From contig NZ_ONZI01000001.1 of the NCBI RefSeq assembly GCF_900312995.1, forward strand, positions 496,001 to 560,000: 64,000 nucleotides of DNA. The letters run 5' to 3'. Source of the stretch: Kushneria phyllosphaerae (lineage in GTDB: Bacteria > Pseudomonadota > Gammaproteobacteria > Pseudomonadales > Halomonadaceae). Shown piece by piece: positions 44,970-55,196 of this stretch. Every line of letters starts with the position of its first letter. Positions within the stretch are counted from its first letter, which is position 1. Under the pieces are notes generated by a model. It searched no databases. It was not told the DNA's origin and was given only the letters and a program-made list of their open reading frames with translations. A program made the translations under genes and the position numbers.

Positions 44970-45521
44970 ATGAAAAAGATCATCATCTCGGTACTGGGGG
45001 CAGGCCTTGCCCTCTCAAGTCTCAATGCGTCTGCCCTGAGCCTTTCTGCCAGCGGCGGCAAGGACGCTCACGGCTTTCAGGCCACTCAGGGTCTGCTGCC
45101 GGGCTTTTCCGCTGGACTGGGCTATTTCAGCACCAATGACAGCGGCAACAATACCAAGGCCTATTCCGGTCAGCTGATGTTCTCGCCCTATCTGCCGGGT
45201 GTAGACCTCTCTGTTGGCGGTCGCTACCAGTATCTGGACAGCGACTACGGCAACGGCGGCGGTCTGGGTCTGGGCGGTTCGGCCTATGTCGATACCCCGA
45301 TCCCGCGTGTCAGCGTCGGTGGTTATGGTTTCTACACGCCGGAAGGGCTGAGCCATGGCGACGTCAACGAAAGCTATGAGTACGGCGTGCGCGCGCGCGC
45401 CACGCTGATCGCCAATACCTATGGTTACGTCGGCTATCGCTACTACCATACCGATTTCGACAACCGCGATGCCAAAACGTTGTTCAGCGGTCCGGAACTG
45501 GGCGTGTCTGTTGGTTTCTAA
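44970..45521 (+). CDS. YfaZ-family outer-membrane protein
   Basis: A 183-aa protein. Signal peptide MKKIIISVLGAGLALSSLNASA is followed by Gly/Tyr-rich beta-strand repeats (LSLSASGGKDAHGFQ, GYFSTNDSG, VGGRYQYLDSDYGNGGGLGLGGSAYVDTP) and ends in VSVGF, the aromatic C-terminus of a beta-barrel. It matches the YfaZ family by layout. The ATG at 44970 has AAGG upstream and gives the signal peptide; the frame is open from 44841. Function unknown. Confidence 0.75.
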   Translation: MKKIIISVLGAGLALSSLNASALSLSASGGKDAHGFQATQGLLPGFSAGLGYFSTNDSGNNTKAYSGQLMFSPYLPGVDLSVGGRYQYLDSDYGNGGGLGLGGSAYVDTPIPRVSVGGYGFYTPEGLSHGDVNESYEYGVRARATLIANTYGYVGYRYYHTDFDNRDAKTLFSGPELGVSVGF

Positions 45522-45558
45522 ATCGGTCGGATTCTAGACCGATGTGCTCTTGAGCATG

Positions 45559-45588
45559 AGCGGGCCCGGCCTTTGTGCCGGGCCCGCT
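45559..45588. terminator. Strong hairpin after the YfaZ gene
   Basis: AGCGGGCCCGGC and GCCGGGCCCGCT form a 12-bp perfect stem with loop CTTTGT, 38 bases after the stop. No clear T-run follows. Confidence 0.6.
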
Positions 45589-45590
45589 GT

Positions 45591-45650
45591 CGTTGGTCAC
45601 AAGACTTTTAGCCGTTGGTCACAAGACTTTCAGCCGTTGATCGCAAGCTG
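45591..45650. repeat. 22-bp tandem repeat, about 2.7 copies
   Basis: CGTTGGTCACAAGACTTTTAGC is followed directly by a copy with one change (T to C), then a degraded third copy CGTTGATCGCAAGCTGATC. It fills the space between the YfaZ terminator and trmL. No function is evident; slippage is the simplest origin. Confidence 0.7.
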
Positions 45651-45691
45651 ATCACGACAACACCGGCCCCGAAGTAGAGAAGACGCCCGTC

Positions 45692-46156
45692 ATGCTGGAC
45701 ATCGCCCTGTTCGAGCCGGAAATCGCCCCCAACACCGGCAACATCATCAGACTCTGCGCCAATACCGGCTTTCGCCTGCACCTGATCGAACCACTCGGCT
45801 TTGAGCTTGATGACAAGCGCCTGCGCCGGGCCGGGCTTGATTACCACGAGTGGGCCCGCGTCCAGGTCCATGCCGACCTTGAGGCCTTCATGAGCACGGT
45901 CAAGCCGCAGCGCCTGCTGGCCATCACCACCCGCGGGCAGACCCGTCACGACCAGATCGCGTATCGCGAGGGCGACGCGCTGATGTTCGGGCCGGAAAGC
46001 CGCGGCCTGCCGCAGCCCCTGATTGATGGGCTGCCCGAGGATCAGCGTCTGCGCATTCCCATGCGCGAAGGCAGCCGCAGCCTCAATCTGTCCAACGCCT
46101 GCGCGGTGCTGGTCTATGAAGCCTGGCGGCAGCTGGATTTCGATGGCGCGCTATAG
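45692..46156 (+). CDS. trmL: tRNA (cytidine(34)-2'-O)-methyltransferase TrmL
   Basis: A 154-aa SPOUT methyltransferase: start [54 protein letters not shown], then the SAM knot [14 protein letters not shown] and [26 protein letters not shown]. It methylates the wobble base of tRNA-Leu isoacceptors. Length is as expected (about 155 aa). Its last 43 bases overlap the convergent GNAT gene. Confidence 0.95.
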   Translation: MLDIALFEPEIAPNTGNIIRLCANTGFRLHLIEPLGFELDDKRLRRAGLDYHEWARVQVHADLEAFMSTVKPQRLLAITTRGQTRHDQIAYREGDALMFGPESRGLPQPLIDGLPEDQRLRIPMREGSRSLNLSNACAVLVYEAWRQLDFDGAL

Positions 46157-46620
46157 TCCGGGCCATCGAGTGCCCGGGTCATGAAGACGCTGTAGGGATC
46201 TTCCTGATAGCTGCCAAACGGTGGGCAGGTTTCAAAGCCGAAGCGGGCATAGAGGCTGCGTGCCGGGGCAAAGATGTCATGCGGGCCTGTCTCGAGGCTC
46301 AGCCTTTTGAAACCACGTGCGCGCGCCTCGACAATGATGTGATCGAGCAGTTTGGCCGCGACTCCGCGGCGCAGGTGGGTCGCCGCCGTGCGCATCGACT
46401 TGATCTCGGCGTGCGTGTCATCGAGGGCCTTGAGCGCGCCGCAGCCGGCAATCGTGTCGCTTTCCCACACGCTCCAGAAGGTCACGCCGGGGGCGCGCAG
46501 CGCGTCCAGATCAAGGGCGTGGCAGCTTTCTTCGGGAGAATGACCGGCCAGATCCATCACATGCGCGCGAATCAGGGCGATGGTCGCTTCGCTACTCAGG
46601 TCATCCTGAAGGATCTTCAT
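46114..46620 (-). CDS. GNAT-family N-acetyltransferase
   Basis: A 168-aa acetyltransferase: [34 protein letters not shown], acetyl-CoA loop [22 protein letters not shown], and [23 protein letters not shown]. The pattern is of the YbbY/ElaA-near group acting on small amines or unknown substrates. The ATG at 46620 is chosen because the upstream extension is low complexity. It overlaps trmL tail-to-tail by 43 bases. Confidence 0.85.
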   Translation of the reverse strand: MKILQDDLSSEATIALIRAHVMDLAGHSPEESCHALDLDALRAPGVTFWSVWESDTIAGCGALKALDDTHAEIKSMRTAATHLRRGVAAKLLDHIIVEARARGFKRLSLETGPHDIFAPARSLYARFGFETCPPFGSYQEDPYSVFMTRALDGPDYSAPSKSSCRQAS

Positions 46621-46724
46621 GATCAGTGCCTTTTGTTGTTGTGGCGCAGGTGTCGTGGCGCAGGTTGCTGTCTTGGACTCATGCCGGGCAGGGCTCATGC
46701 CGGACAAGGCTTGTGCTGGTGATG

Positions 46725-47306
46725 TCAGAATCTTGATGGCGCCAGACGCCCCTCCATCCAGGCGAAAAGGCGCTCGTAGCTGGCTTTTTCGGCCGCACTC
46801 AAAAAGCCCTGCTGGGTAATCAGCTGATCGCTTTGCGCCGCAATGGCATCAAGCTGTGCCTCCAGCGCCCCGGCATCGTCGTGGCTGAGCTGCTCGTTGT
46901 CCCGGGCGCTGTCGATCCGGTAGCGAAACGTCTCGACAAGGTCTTCGATGCGCTCCCGGTCACTCTGATTGATCCGATAATGGTCGTTGTCCAGATGCAC
47001 TTCAAGCCCCGAGCCCCGCACCAACTGAATCAGGGCGGCGTCGGGGGTAAACTGGCCGGACAGGGGCCGGGCCTTGTGCCCCTCGATAAGGGCCATATCC
47101 ATCTCGACCGGGCAGCCGCTGGTGTGGGCAAACTGCTGCAGGGCTTGATCAAGGCGCTGTTCGGGATAGTCGTACCTCATCGCCTGAAGCTGACAGGCCG
47201 CACTGGCCGGCATGGACAACCCAAGCGTGGTGGCGCTGAGCAACAGACCCGCACCGGCGTGAAAAAGACGTTGTCTGACACCCGGTGCAAACAGCTGATA
47301 ACGCAT
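46725..47306 (-). CDS. Secreted STN-domain protein
   Basis: A 193-aa protein with a signal peptide (RQRLFHAGAGLLLSATTLGLSMPASA) followed by a secretin/TonB N-terminal short (STN) domain: YDYPEQRLDQALQQFAHTSGCPVEMDMALIEGHKARPLSGQFTPDAALIQLVRGSGLEVHLDNDHYRI. A helical tail follows, with no TonB receptor or secretin barrel. STN domains normally sit at the N-terminus of signal-transducing TonB receptors or FecR-type proteins; a stand-alone STN protein is less common. It is divergent from rep. Role unknown. Confidence 0.75.
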   Translation of the reverse strand: MRYQLFAPGVRQRLFHAGAGLLLSATTLGLSMPASAACQLQAMRYDYPEQRLDQALQQFAHTSGCPVEMDMALIEGHKARPLSGQFTPDAALIQLVRGSGLEVHLDNDHYRINQSDRERIEDLVETFRYRIDSARDNEQLSHDDAGALEAQLDAIAAQSDQLITQQGFLSAAEKASYERLFAWMEGRLAPSRF

Positions 47307-47426
47307 GGCTTTCCTCTCCTGGGCGGATGGGCGTGGCTTGTTCAGGCATTGTCATTACAGCACAGGTGCGGGCACAGGATGTATCATGATGTGCTCGCGT
47401 CATCTGCCTTCCATCAGGTTGTTCCC

Positions 47427-49474
<2,048 letters not shown>

Positions 49475-49478
<4 letters not shown>

Positions 49479-49568
49479 GGCGCCTCTTCCTCTTCACCGG
49501 CCGGATCCTCACCGGCCAGGTCCTTTGGATCCCGGTAGAGCGCCGCCGGAATCAACACGTCGGATGTC
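49475..49568 (-). pseudogene. 3-prime remnant of an Ldh2-type dehydrogenase gene
   Basis: Read on the minus strand the segment encodes VLIPAALYRDPKDLAGEDPAGEEEEAP and a stop that overlaps the rep stop. The intact dehydrogenase at 50434-51471 ends GVSIPAALYRDLKALVDDN. So this is a homologous C-terminus cut off from its gene. The intervening DNA holds aphA. It may be the original 3-prime end displaced by an insertion, or a separate decayed paralogue. Confidence 0.65.
49528..49568. repeat. 41-bp direct repeat, left copy
   Basis: The left copy (49528-49568) matches 50478-50518 at 37 of 41 positions, including 22 identical bases starting GATCCCGGTAGAGCG. The pair flanks aphA. The right copy lies inside the 3-prime end of the Ldh2-type gene. 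Confidence 0.8.
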
Positions 49569-49711
49569 GGGCAATGCGACATGCCTTGCTCGCCTGGAAA
49601 TACCCCGGGCACATTTGATGTACCATCACGGGCTTATATGCCAACCCCACCTGACGTGACCCGGTGGGGTTATCGTCGCGACGGTCTTGATGGATTAAAA
49701 AGGATAATATT

Positions 49712-50421
49712 TTGCGTGGCACATCATTAACAATAACAGCACTCATTATTGGCGCGCTTGTGAGCACCGCCCATGCCGATCCCAAAACACCCGGTACCCA
49801 TCAAGGCTATTCCACCGTGAATTACTCAACAGGGGAATCCCTAATGATCTCGATATGGTGAGCGTTGAGGAACTCGAAAAGGAATTGGCAGGCAAGGCGC
49901 CAATGGCCGTGGGTTTTGATATTGATGACACCACACTGTTTAGCACGCCGGTGTTTTATCGCGGCAAACAGGAGTTTTCACCAGATGATTATAGCTACCT
50001 GAATAATCAGAAATTTTGGGACAAGGCAAATTGTGGCTGGGATAAATTCAGTATGCCCAAGCATATTGCCGAGCAGCTTATCGAGATGCATCAAAAGCGC
50101 GGGGATGACATCTACTTTATTACCGGCAGAACGGGCTCGGAATGTAATTTCACCACGCCGTATCTTCAAAAAACTTTCCACATCAAGAATATGCACGATG
50201 TGGTGTTTGCCGGATCAAGTCGCGATGTTTATACCAAAACTCCGTATATCAAAGAGCATGACATCAAAATATATTACGGCGATGCCGACGGCGATATTAT
50301 CTCGGCGCGCCAGGCAGGGGCAGAAGGTATTCGTGTGATGCGAGCGGCGAACTCAAGCTACACGCCCATCCCACAAAACGGTATTTATGGTGAGCGCGTG
50401 CTGAAAGACTCTCAGTTCTAA
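49712..50421 (+). pseudogene. aphA: Class B acid phosphatase AphA, frameshifted near the N-terminus
   Basis: The mature enzyme part is intact from 49855: VSVEELEKEL, nucleophile motif FDIDDTTLFSTP, FITGRTGSE, and IYYGDADGDIISARQAGAEGIRVMRAANSSY, all as in periplasmic AphA phosphatases. Upstream, in a different frame, a TTG at 49712 with AAGG before it encodes a signal peptide (RGTSLTITALIIGALVSTAHA) and DPKTPGTHQGYSTVNYSTG, then stops at 49859. Joining the frames needs one base gained (or two lost) in the G-run 49832-49835, giving a normal AphA N-terminus. It is either a disrupted gene or a homopolymer read error. Composition is more AT-rich than its neighbours. Confidence 0.75.
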
Positions 50422-50433
50422 ATCATTGACTGA

Positions 50434-51471
50434 TCAGGCGTGTGGCCTCGGGGTGTTGTCGTCGACCAGGGCTTTCAGATCCCGGTAGAGCGCCGCCGGG
50501 ATCGACACCCCGGATGTCAGGCTGCGCGCTCGCGCTTCAAAACGGCGTTTTGAGGGCAGTCGCGCGCCCTGCCCCAAAATCTCCTCAAAAAGCTTTTCTG
50601 CGTGTAGAAGCCCCGCCTCGGACTGCTCGCCCAGAAAGGCCCGGGGCGACAGGGCCATCACCAGCTCACCGTGACAGGGTTGGCCGGTACCGTCTTCATT
50701 GGCCGCCTGGGTCTCATGGCTCAGGGCGTCACCGATCAGCGGGCCTGCCAGCAGCTCGATCATGGTGGACAGCGCCGAGCCCTTGTGACCGCCGAAGGGC
50801 AGCATGGCGCCTGCCAGCGCGGCGGTCGCCTCCGTGGTCGGCTGGCCCTGATCATCCAGCGCCCAGTCGTCAGGGATGGCGTTGCCGGCGCGGCGGTGCA
50901 GCTCGATTTCACCGCGGGCCACCACGCTGGTGGCAAAGTCAAAGGTGTAGGGCGTGCCGCCCGGGCGCGGCCAGGAAAACGCAAACGGGTTGGTGCCCAG
51001 AAGCGCCCGCACGCCACCGGCCGGGGCCACAAAGGCATGGGTCGGGTTCATCGCAAGCCCCGCCAGCCCGCGCGCGGATAGCGCTTCCACCTCCGACCAC
51101 AGCGCCGAGAAGTGAAAGCAGTGATTGATCATCAGCACCGCGATGCCATTGCGCTCGGCTTTCTCCTGCAAGGGCGCCAGTCCCTGCTCGAACGCCAGCA
51201 GCGAGCTGCCGTAGTGGGCATCGACCTTCACGATGCCGGGTGCCTGATCAATCACCTCCGGCACCGCCTGCGGGTCCAGCCCGCCCATTCTGGCCGTCTC
51301 CACGATGCCCAGCAGACGATACAGACCGTGAGAGTGACACTCATCGCGCTGGGCGGCGACCATGCTTCGGGTAATGGCCTCGACATGACCCTCGCTAAAG
51401 CCTGTCTTTCGCAGAATGCGCTGGCTCAGCGATTGCGCGTCTTCAAGCGAAAGTGTGATGTCGTGTTCCAT
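50434..51471 (-). CDS. Ldh2-family malate/L-lactate-type NAD(P) dehydrogenase
   Basis: A 345-aa oxidoreductase of the malate/L-sulfolactate/ureidoglycolate (Ldh2) family: ITRSMVAAQRDECHSHGLYRLLGIVE with the conserved His, GIAVLMINHCFHFSALWSEVEAL, the substrate/NAD region AFSWPRPGGTPYTFDFATSVVARGEIELH, and FGGHKGSALSTMIELLAGPLIGD. It reduces a 2-oxo acid or oxidises a 2-hydroxy acid; which one cannot be told. The ATG at 51471 follows GGGAG. Its 3-prime end contains the right copy of the 41-bp direct repeat. Confidence 0.85.
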   Translation of the reverse strand: MEHDITLSLEDAQSLSQRILRKTGFSEGHVEAITRSMVAAQRDECHSHGLYRLLGIVETARMGGLDPQAVPEVIDQAPGIVKVDAHYGSSLLAFEQGLAPLQEKAERNGIAVLMINHCFHFSALWSEVEALSARGLAGLAMNPTHAFVAPAGGVRALLGTNPFAFSWPRPGGTPYTFDFATSVVARGEIELHRRAGNAIPDDWALDDQGQPTTEATAALAGAMLPFGGHKGSALSTMIELLAGPLIGDALSHETQAANEDGTGQPCHGELVMALSPRAFLGEQSEAGLLHAEKLFEEILGQGARLPSKRRFEARARSLTSGVSIPAALYRDLKALVDDNTPRPHA

Positions 51472-51725
51472 GAAAGGCTCCCGGTCAGTGTGAAACAGGC
51501 GGGCTTGAACCTGCATCCGCCGCGTCAGCGGTCAGCCAGCATAAACGTCCTGCCCGGCGGTGCCTGCTGGACAAAGGTGTCACGGAGGTAGCGCGCACAA
51601 AGGTCGGAACGTAACGAGTGTCGTTAAATTGTGTAGTCTTTTTTCCCTGTATGGATTAGTTCATGGCGCTGCGGATAATACCTCTGGTTCATTTAAAAAT
51701 TGATTAGGTAAAACGAGGAGTCTGC

Positions 51726-52814
51726 ATGCCCAGCGCACGCCGGATCGACTGGATCGATGCCGCCAAGGGAGTGTGTATCCTTGCGGTAGTGCTTTATCAC
51801 TTCAATCAGATGGTGCTTCAGCAGATCGATTTTGGTCAGACGGCCATCCCCACGCTCTGGAATCTGGGTATCACGGCACTCAAGCCTCTGCGCATGCCGC
51901 TGTTCTTTCTCATCTCCGGGTTTCTGGCCAGCCGCTCGATCACGGGGCGCGGCTGGGGGCAGATACGCTCCAGCCGTGTGGCCAATCTACTATGGGTTTA
52001 TGCCCTGTGGGTGGGGCTTTACTGGCTCTTTACCGAAAGCGTCATCGAGCCTCTGGACGTGGACATCGCCGGCGCTGGTGCCCATCCCGAGACCCTTATG
52101 GGCATGGTCATACAGCTGATCAGCGCCGATACGGGGCTCTGGTATCTCTACGCGCTGGTGCTTTATTTCGTGGCCTGCAAGCTGATCCAGCATACGTCAT
52201 CGCCGGCCGCCATCAGCATCGGTCTGGGCGTGGCCATGCATCTAATCTCCAGTCTGTGGCTGCCACCATCGCTGTGGAACATCAGCACGCTTTTGAACTA
52301 TCTCTTCTTTTTCGCCATTGGCTGTCATTGCCAGCCGCTGATCTTGCGTCACTATACGCAGGGTAACCCGGTACGTTTTTTGATCACTGCCGTGCTGACG
52401 CTGATGGCGCTGGGCCTTGCGTGGAAACTGGGGTCCATGGAGGCGCCGGGCGTCAAACTGGTGCTCGCCCTTTTGATGGTCTCGACCACCATCGATCTGT
52501 TTGCGCTGCTGACGCAGCGTTTCAAAATGGGGCTGCTGTGCGATATCGGCAGGCGCACCCTGCCGATCTATGTGATTCACAAACTGTTGATTTTTGCGCT
52601 GGTCGCTGTCATGCCCGAGGTGTTGTACATCGAGGGCGCCCTTGAAAATGGAGTACTGGCCGTGACGCCATTGGCCATGACGCTTTTGATCGGCGCGCTG
52701 TGCCTGCTGGCCCATCGCGCGCTCAATCGTGGCCCCGGGCGCGTGCTCTTCACCATGCCGCACACCTTCCGGCGCCTGGCCTACCGCTCCGGACTGTTAC
52801 ACCCGGCCGCCTAG
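51726..52814 (+). CDS. Acyltransferase 3-family membrane protein
   Basis: A 362-aa protein with about ten transmembrane segments. The start RRIDWIDAAKGVCILAVVLYHF contains the conserved D-x-x-K-G-x-x-I and the catalytic-type His of acyltransferase family 3 (OatA/WecH-like). PLRMPLFFLISGFLASRS is the second typical motif (R-M-P-x-F-F-x-x-S-G). Such proteins O-acetylate or succinylate surface glycans or other envelope molecules. It might decorate the exopolysaccharide but lies far from that locus. GAGGAG precedes the ATG. Confidence 0.85.
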   Translation: MPSARRIDWIDAAKGVCILAVVLYHFNQMVLQQIDFGQTAIPTLWNLGITALKPLRMPLFFLISGFLASRSITGRGWGQIRSSRVANLLWVYALWVGLYWLFTESVIEPLDVDIAGAGAHPETLMGMVIQLISADTGLWYLYALVLYFVACKLIQHTSSPAAISIGLGVAMHLISSLWLPPSLWNISTLLNYLFFFAIGCHCQPLILRHYTQGNPVRFLITAVLTLMALGLAWKLGSMEAPGVKLVLALLMVSTTIDLFALLTQRFKMGLLCDIGRRTLPIYVIHKLLIFALVAVMPEVLYIEGALENGVLAVTPLAMTLLIGALCLLAHRALNRGPGRVLFTMPHTFRRLAYRSGLLHPAA

Positions 52815-52875
52815 CCTGTCTGCGCCCTCGATGCCGGCGTGACCGGCCGATGGCGACGCATGCTGCGCCGCTTGA

Positions 52876-52923
52876 ATACGATAGCGCCACGCCTTCATCG
52901 TTGAAGGCGTGGCGCTGTCGTAT
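52876..52923. terminator. Long hairpin between the acyltransferase and carotenoid genes
   Basis: Arms AGCGCCACGCCTTCA and TGAAGGCGTGGCGCT are perfect, with loop TCGT. The outer stem (TACGAT/GTCGTA) extends it to about 22 bp. It lies between two convergent genes and can act on both. Confidence 0.75.
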
Positions 52924-52956
52924 AGGCCGTTCTCAGGCGCGTCTGTTTGACCAGCC

Positions 52957-53622
52957 TTAAACTCCCAGCAGATTCAGCGCGCCAAAAAAACCTGCCATTA
53001 ACAGCGCCACGGCGATCGCGACCGGGTTATGGGTGCGCCTGAACAGGTAGTGAAAGAGTATCGAGATCGGCAGCGAGACGATAAACCAGCCGATGTAGTT
53101 GCTCAGTGGCACCAGCGTCTCGCCCCAGGCCCACATCTCGTGATGGATGGCGACCGGCTCGATCAGCATATCGAGCGCCACCATCAGCCCGGCGCCGATC
53201 ACGCCCTTGAGCGGCCGTGACAGTCCTGGCAGCACACGCTGTACGGCGACATTGAGACAGTACAGCAGCAGTGCCCAGTTGACCCCAATGATCAGCGGCG
53301 TGTGCCAGAGTGTCGGGCCCAGCACATGGCCGTAGGCGTAATCCCCGAACAACAGTCCGGTCGAGGTGCCGATCGCCTCGGCGATGAACCCCACCCCATA
53401 GCACAGCGCCACGTAGCCCCAGAGTGGCCGGCGCGGACCCGGATGAAAGGCCATCACCAACCCCAGTGAGGCGAGCATTGTCAGCGGGGTCAGGCGGATG
53501 AACTGATCATGCACCGGCAGGGCAATGCCGATGACCCCGGCCAGATAAATCAGGGTCAACAGCACGATGACCGGCATGGGGCGCAGACGGCGCTCGGATG
53601 GGGCAGGAACCTGTGAAACCAT
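52957..53622 (-). CDS. CruF-like carotenoid 1,2-hydratase (carotenoid biosynthesis protein family)
   Basis: A 221-aa membrane protein with about seven hydrophobic helices. It shows the family pattern: FIAEAIGTSTGLLFGDYAYG, LGPTLWHTPLIIGVNWALLLY, and ALDMLIEPVAIHHEMWAWG. These E-x-x-G-x-x-T-G-x-x-F-G-x-Y and D-x-x-x-E-P segments mark the CruF/bisanhydrobacterioruberin hydratase family, which adds water to the end of an acyclic carotene. The true start is the ATG at 53622 (a TTG lies just before); it shares one base with the desaturase stop TGA. Substrate is inferred. Confidence 0.8.
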   Translation of the reverse strand: MVSQVPAPSERRLRPMPVIVLLTLIYLAGVIGIALPVHDQFIRLTPLTMLASLGLVMAFHPGPRRPLWGYVALCYGVGFIAEAIGTSTGLLFGDYAYGHVLGPTLWHTPLIIGVNWALLLYCLNVAVQRVLPGLSRPLKGVIGAGLMVALDMLIEPVAIHHEMWAWGETLVPLSNYIGWFIVSLPISILFHYLFRRTHNPVAIAVALLMAGFFGALNLLGV

Positions 53623-55196
53623 CAAACATCGTCCTTCGAGTCAGGGGTGTGCCTTGCCAGCGGCTCACGCCGTGTCATGACATCGGTCATGATCCTGGCG
53701 GATAACAGGCACAGCGGCAGGCCGCCGCCCGGGTGCACGCTGCCACCGCAGAAATAGAGGCCGTCGACATGGCGGCTGTCATTCGGATGGCGCATGAAGG
53801 CCGCCATGCGATCGTTGGAGCTGGTGCCGTATAGCGCGCCCAGATGCGACAGGGTGCGCGCCTCGATGGTGGTCGGGTCAAACACGCACTCCTCGACGAT
53901 CGCTTCGCGCAGCCCAGCTTTTTCACCTTCATGACCCAGCATCCGCTCGAGTTTTTGGATAACCCGCTCGCGGGTGCGCTCGATCAGCGCTGACCAGTCC
54001 TGCTCCGGCGTGGCAAAGGGCGCGTTGATCATCACGAACCAGTTTTCACTGCCTGCGGGTGCGGCGCTGTCATCGTAGCGCGAGGAGATGCTGACATAGA
54101 CGGTCGGGTCATCACACAGCGTACCCGCCTCCAGCGCCCCAAACTCGGCGGCGTAATCCTCGCTGAAAAAGATGTTATGCACATCCAGTTCGGGGAAGGA
54201 TTTATTCACACCCCAGTAAAAGATCAGTGCCGAGGTCGATTTCTCCCGCGCCAGTACCCGCCGGGGCGCCGGGGCATCGGGCAGCAGCCGCTCATGGGTG
54301 AAAAACACATCCATGTTGCTGACCACTCGATCAAATAACATTTGCCGATCATCTTCCAGGCGCAGCCCCACCGCGCGCGGACGGCGCCCCTGCTTTTGGG
54401 TGAGAATCTCGGCCACGCGCGTCTCGAAGTGAAAGGCCACGCCCAGGCGCTCGGCCAGGCCATAAAGGGCGCGGCCGATCGCGGGCATGCCGCCTTCAGG
54501 GACGAAGGCGCCGGCGCCGTGTTCGAAGTGGGCAATCATGGAGAGCAGGCCCGGTGCGCGGTACGGGTTGGAACCGTTGTAGGTCGCAAAGCGGTCAAAC
54601 AGCTGGACCAGATGCGGCTCCCCCAGATCGCGCTCATGCACCTGGTGCAGGGTGCGGGTGAGGTCGAGCCGGTGCAGCCGGGTCAGGGCGTGGCCTACCT
54701 CCGGCGTCAGCCAGGTCCCTGGCGTGTGCAGCGACTTTTCCAGAAAGGTTCGCCCGGTCAGGTGATACTTTTCCTCGCCGTGGGCCAGCGTTTTCAGTAC
54801 CCGCTGCGCCGGTACGCCCAGCACCCGCTCGACTTCCTCGGCAAAGGCTTTGGGATTGGCGCGGGCATCGAGTCGGGTGCCGTCCTCCCAGGCGTAGCGA
54901 CACACGGTGTCTAGGCGCCGGTAGCGAAAGTGATCACCGGGCACTTCACCGGCAAGTTCAAACAGTTCGTCGATGTATTCCGGCATGGTCAGAAGCGAGG
55001 GGCCAATGCCAAAACGATACTCGCCCAGCACCAGCTCGCCGAGCTTGCCGCCTGCCGTGTCGGCGGCCTCGAACACCTCAACGTGAGCGCCTTCAAGGCG
55101 TAGACGGATCGCGGCGGCCAGCCCGGCAATGCCGGCACCAATGATGCCAATGCGGGGGAGGGATTCACTCGATGCAGACGGCACCGGCTCAGGCAT
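53622..55196 (-). CDS. CrtD/CrtI-family carotenoid desaturase
   Basis: A 524-aa flavoprotein: dinucleotide motif IGIIGAGIAGLAAAIRLRLEGAHVEVFEA (about residues 16-44), GGKLGELVLGEYRFGIGPSLLTMPEYIDELFELAG, and the C-terminal GLYFCGGSVHPGGGLPLCLLSARI, which is the bacterial phytoene dehydrogenase signature. The best analogy is CrtD-type 3,4-desaturation of a hydroxylated acyclic carotene because a CruF-like hydratase follows directly. CrtI or CrtN activity is possible. It overlaps thiM by 8 bases. No crtE, crtB or other carotenoid gene is in the window. Confidence 0.8.
   Translation of the reverse strand: MPEPVPSASSESLPRIGIIGAGIAGLAAAIRLRLEGAHVEVFEAADTAGGKLGELVLGEYRFGIGPSLLTMPEYIDELFELAGEVPGDHFRYRRLDTVCRYAWEDGTRLDARANPKAFAEEVERVLGVPAQRVLKTLAHGEEKYHLTGRTFLEKSLHTPGTWLTPEVGHALTRLHRLDLTRTLHQVHERDLGEPHLVQLFDRFATYNGSNPYRAPGLLSMIAHFEHGAGAFVPEGGMPAIGRALYGLAERLGVAFHFETRVAEILTQKQGRRPRAVGLRLEDDRQMLFDRVVSNMDVFFTHERLLPDAPAPRRVLAREKSTSALIFYWGVNKSFPELDVHNIFFSEDYAAEFGALEAGTLCDDPTVYVSISSRYDDSAAPAGSENWFVMINAPFATPEQDWSALIERTRERVIQKLERMLGHEGEKAGLREAIVEECVFDPTTIEARTLSHLGALYGTSSNDRMAAFMRHPNDSRHVDGLYFCGGSVHPGGGLPLCLLSARIMTDVMTRREPLARHTPDSKDDV

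Noticed and set aside
45591..45650. Start of a CRISPR array
   Set aside because: The 22-bp units are directly adjacent without spacers and decay after two copies; no cas genes are near.
46833..47426. N-terminal extension of the Rep frame
   Set aside because: The frame is open but overlaps the divergent STN gene, and Rep homology begins exactly at the ATG at 47427.
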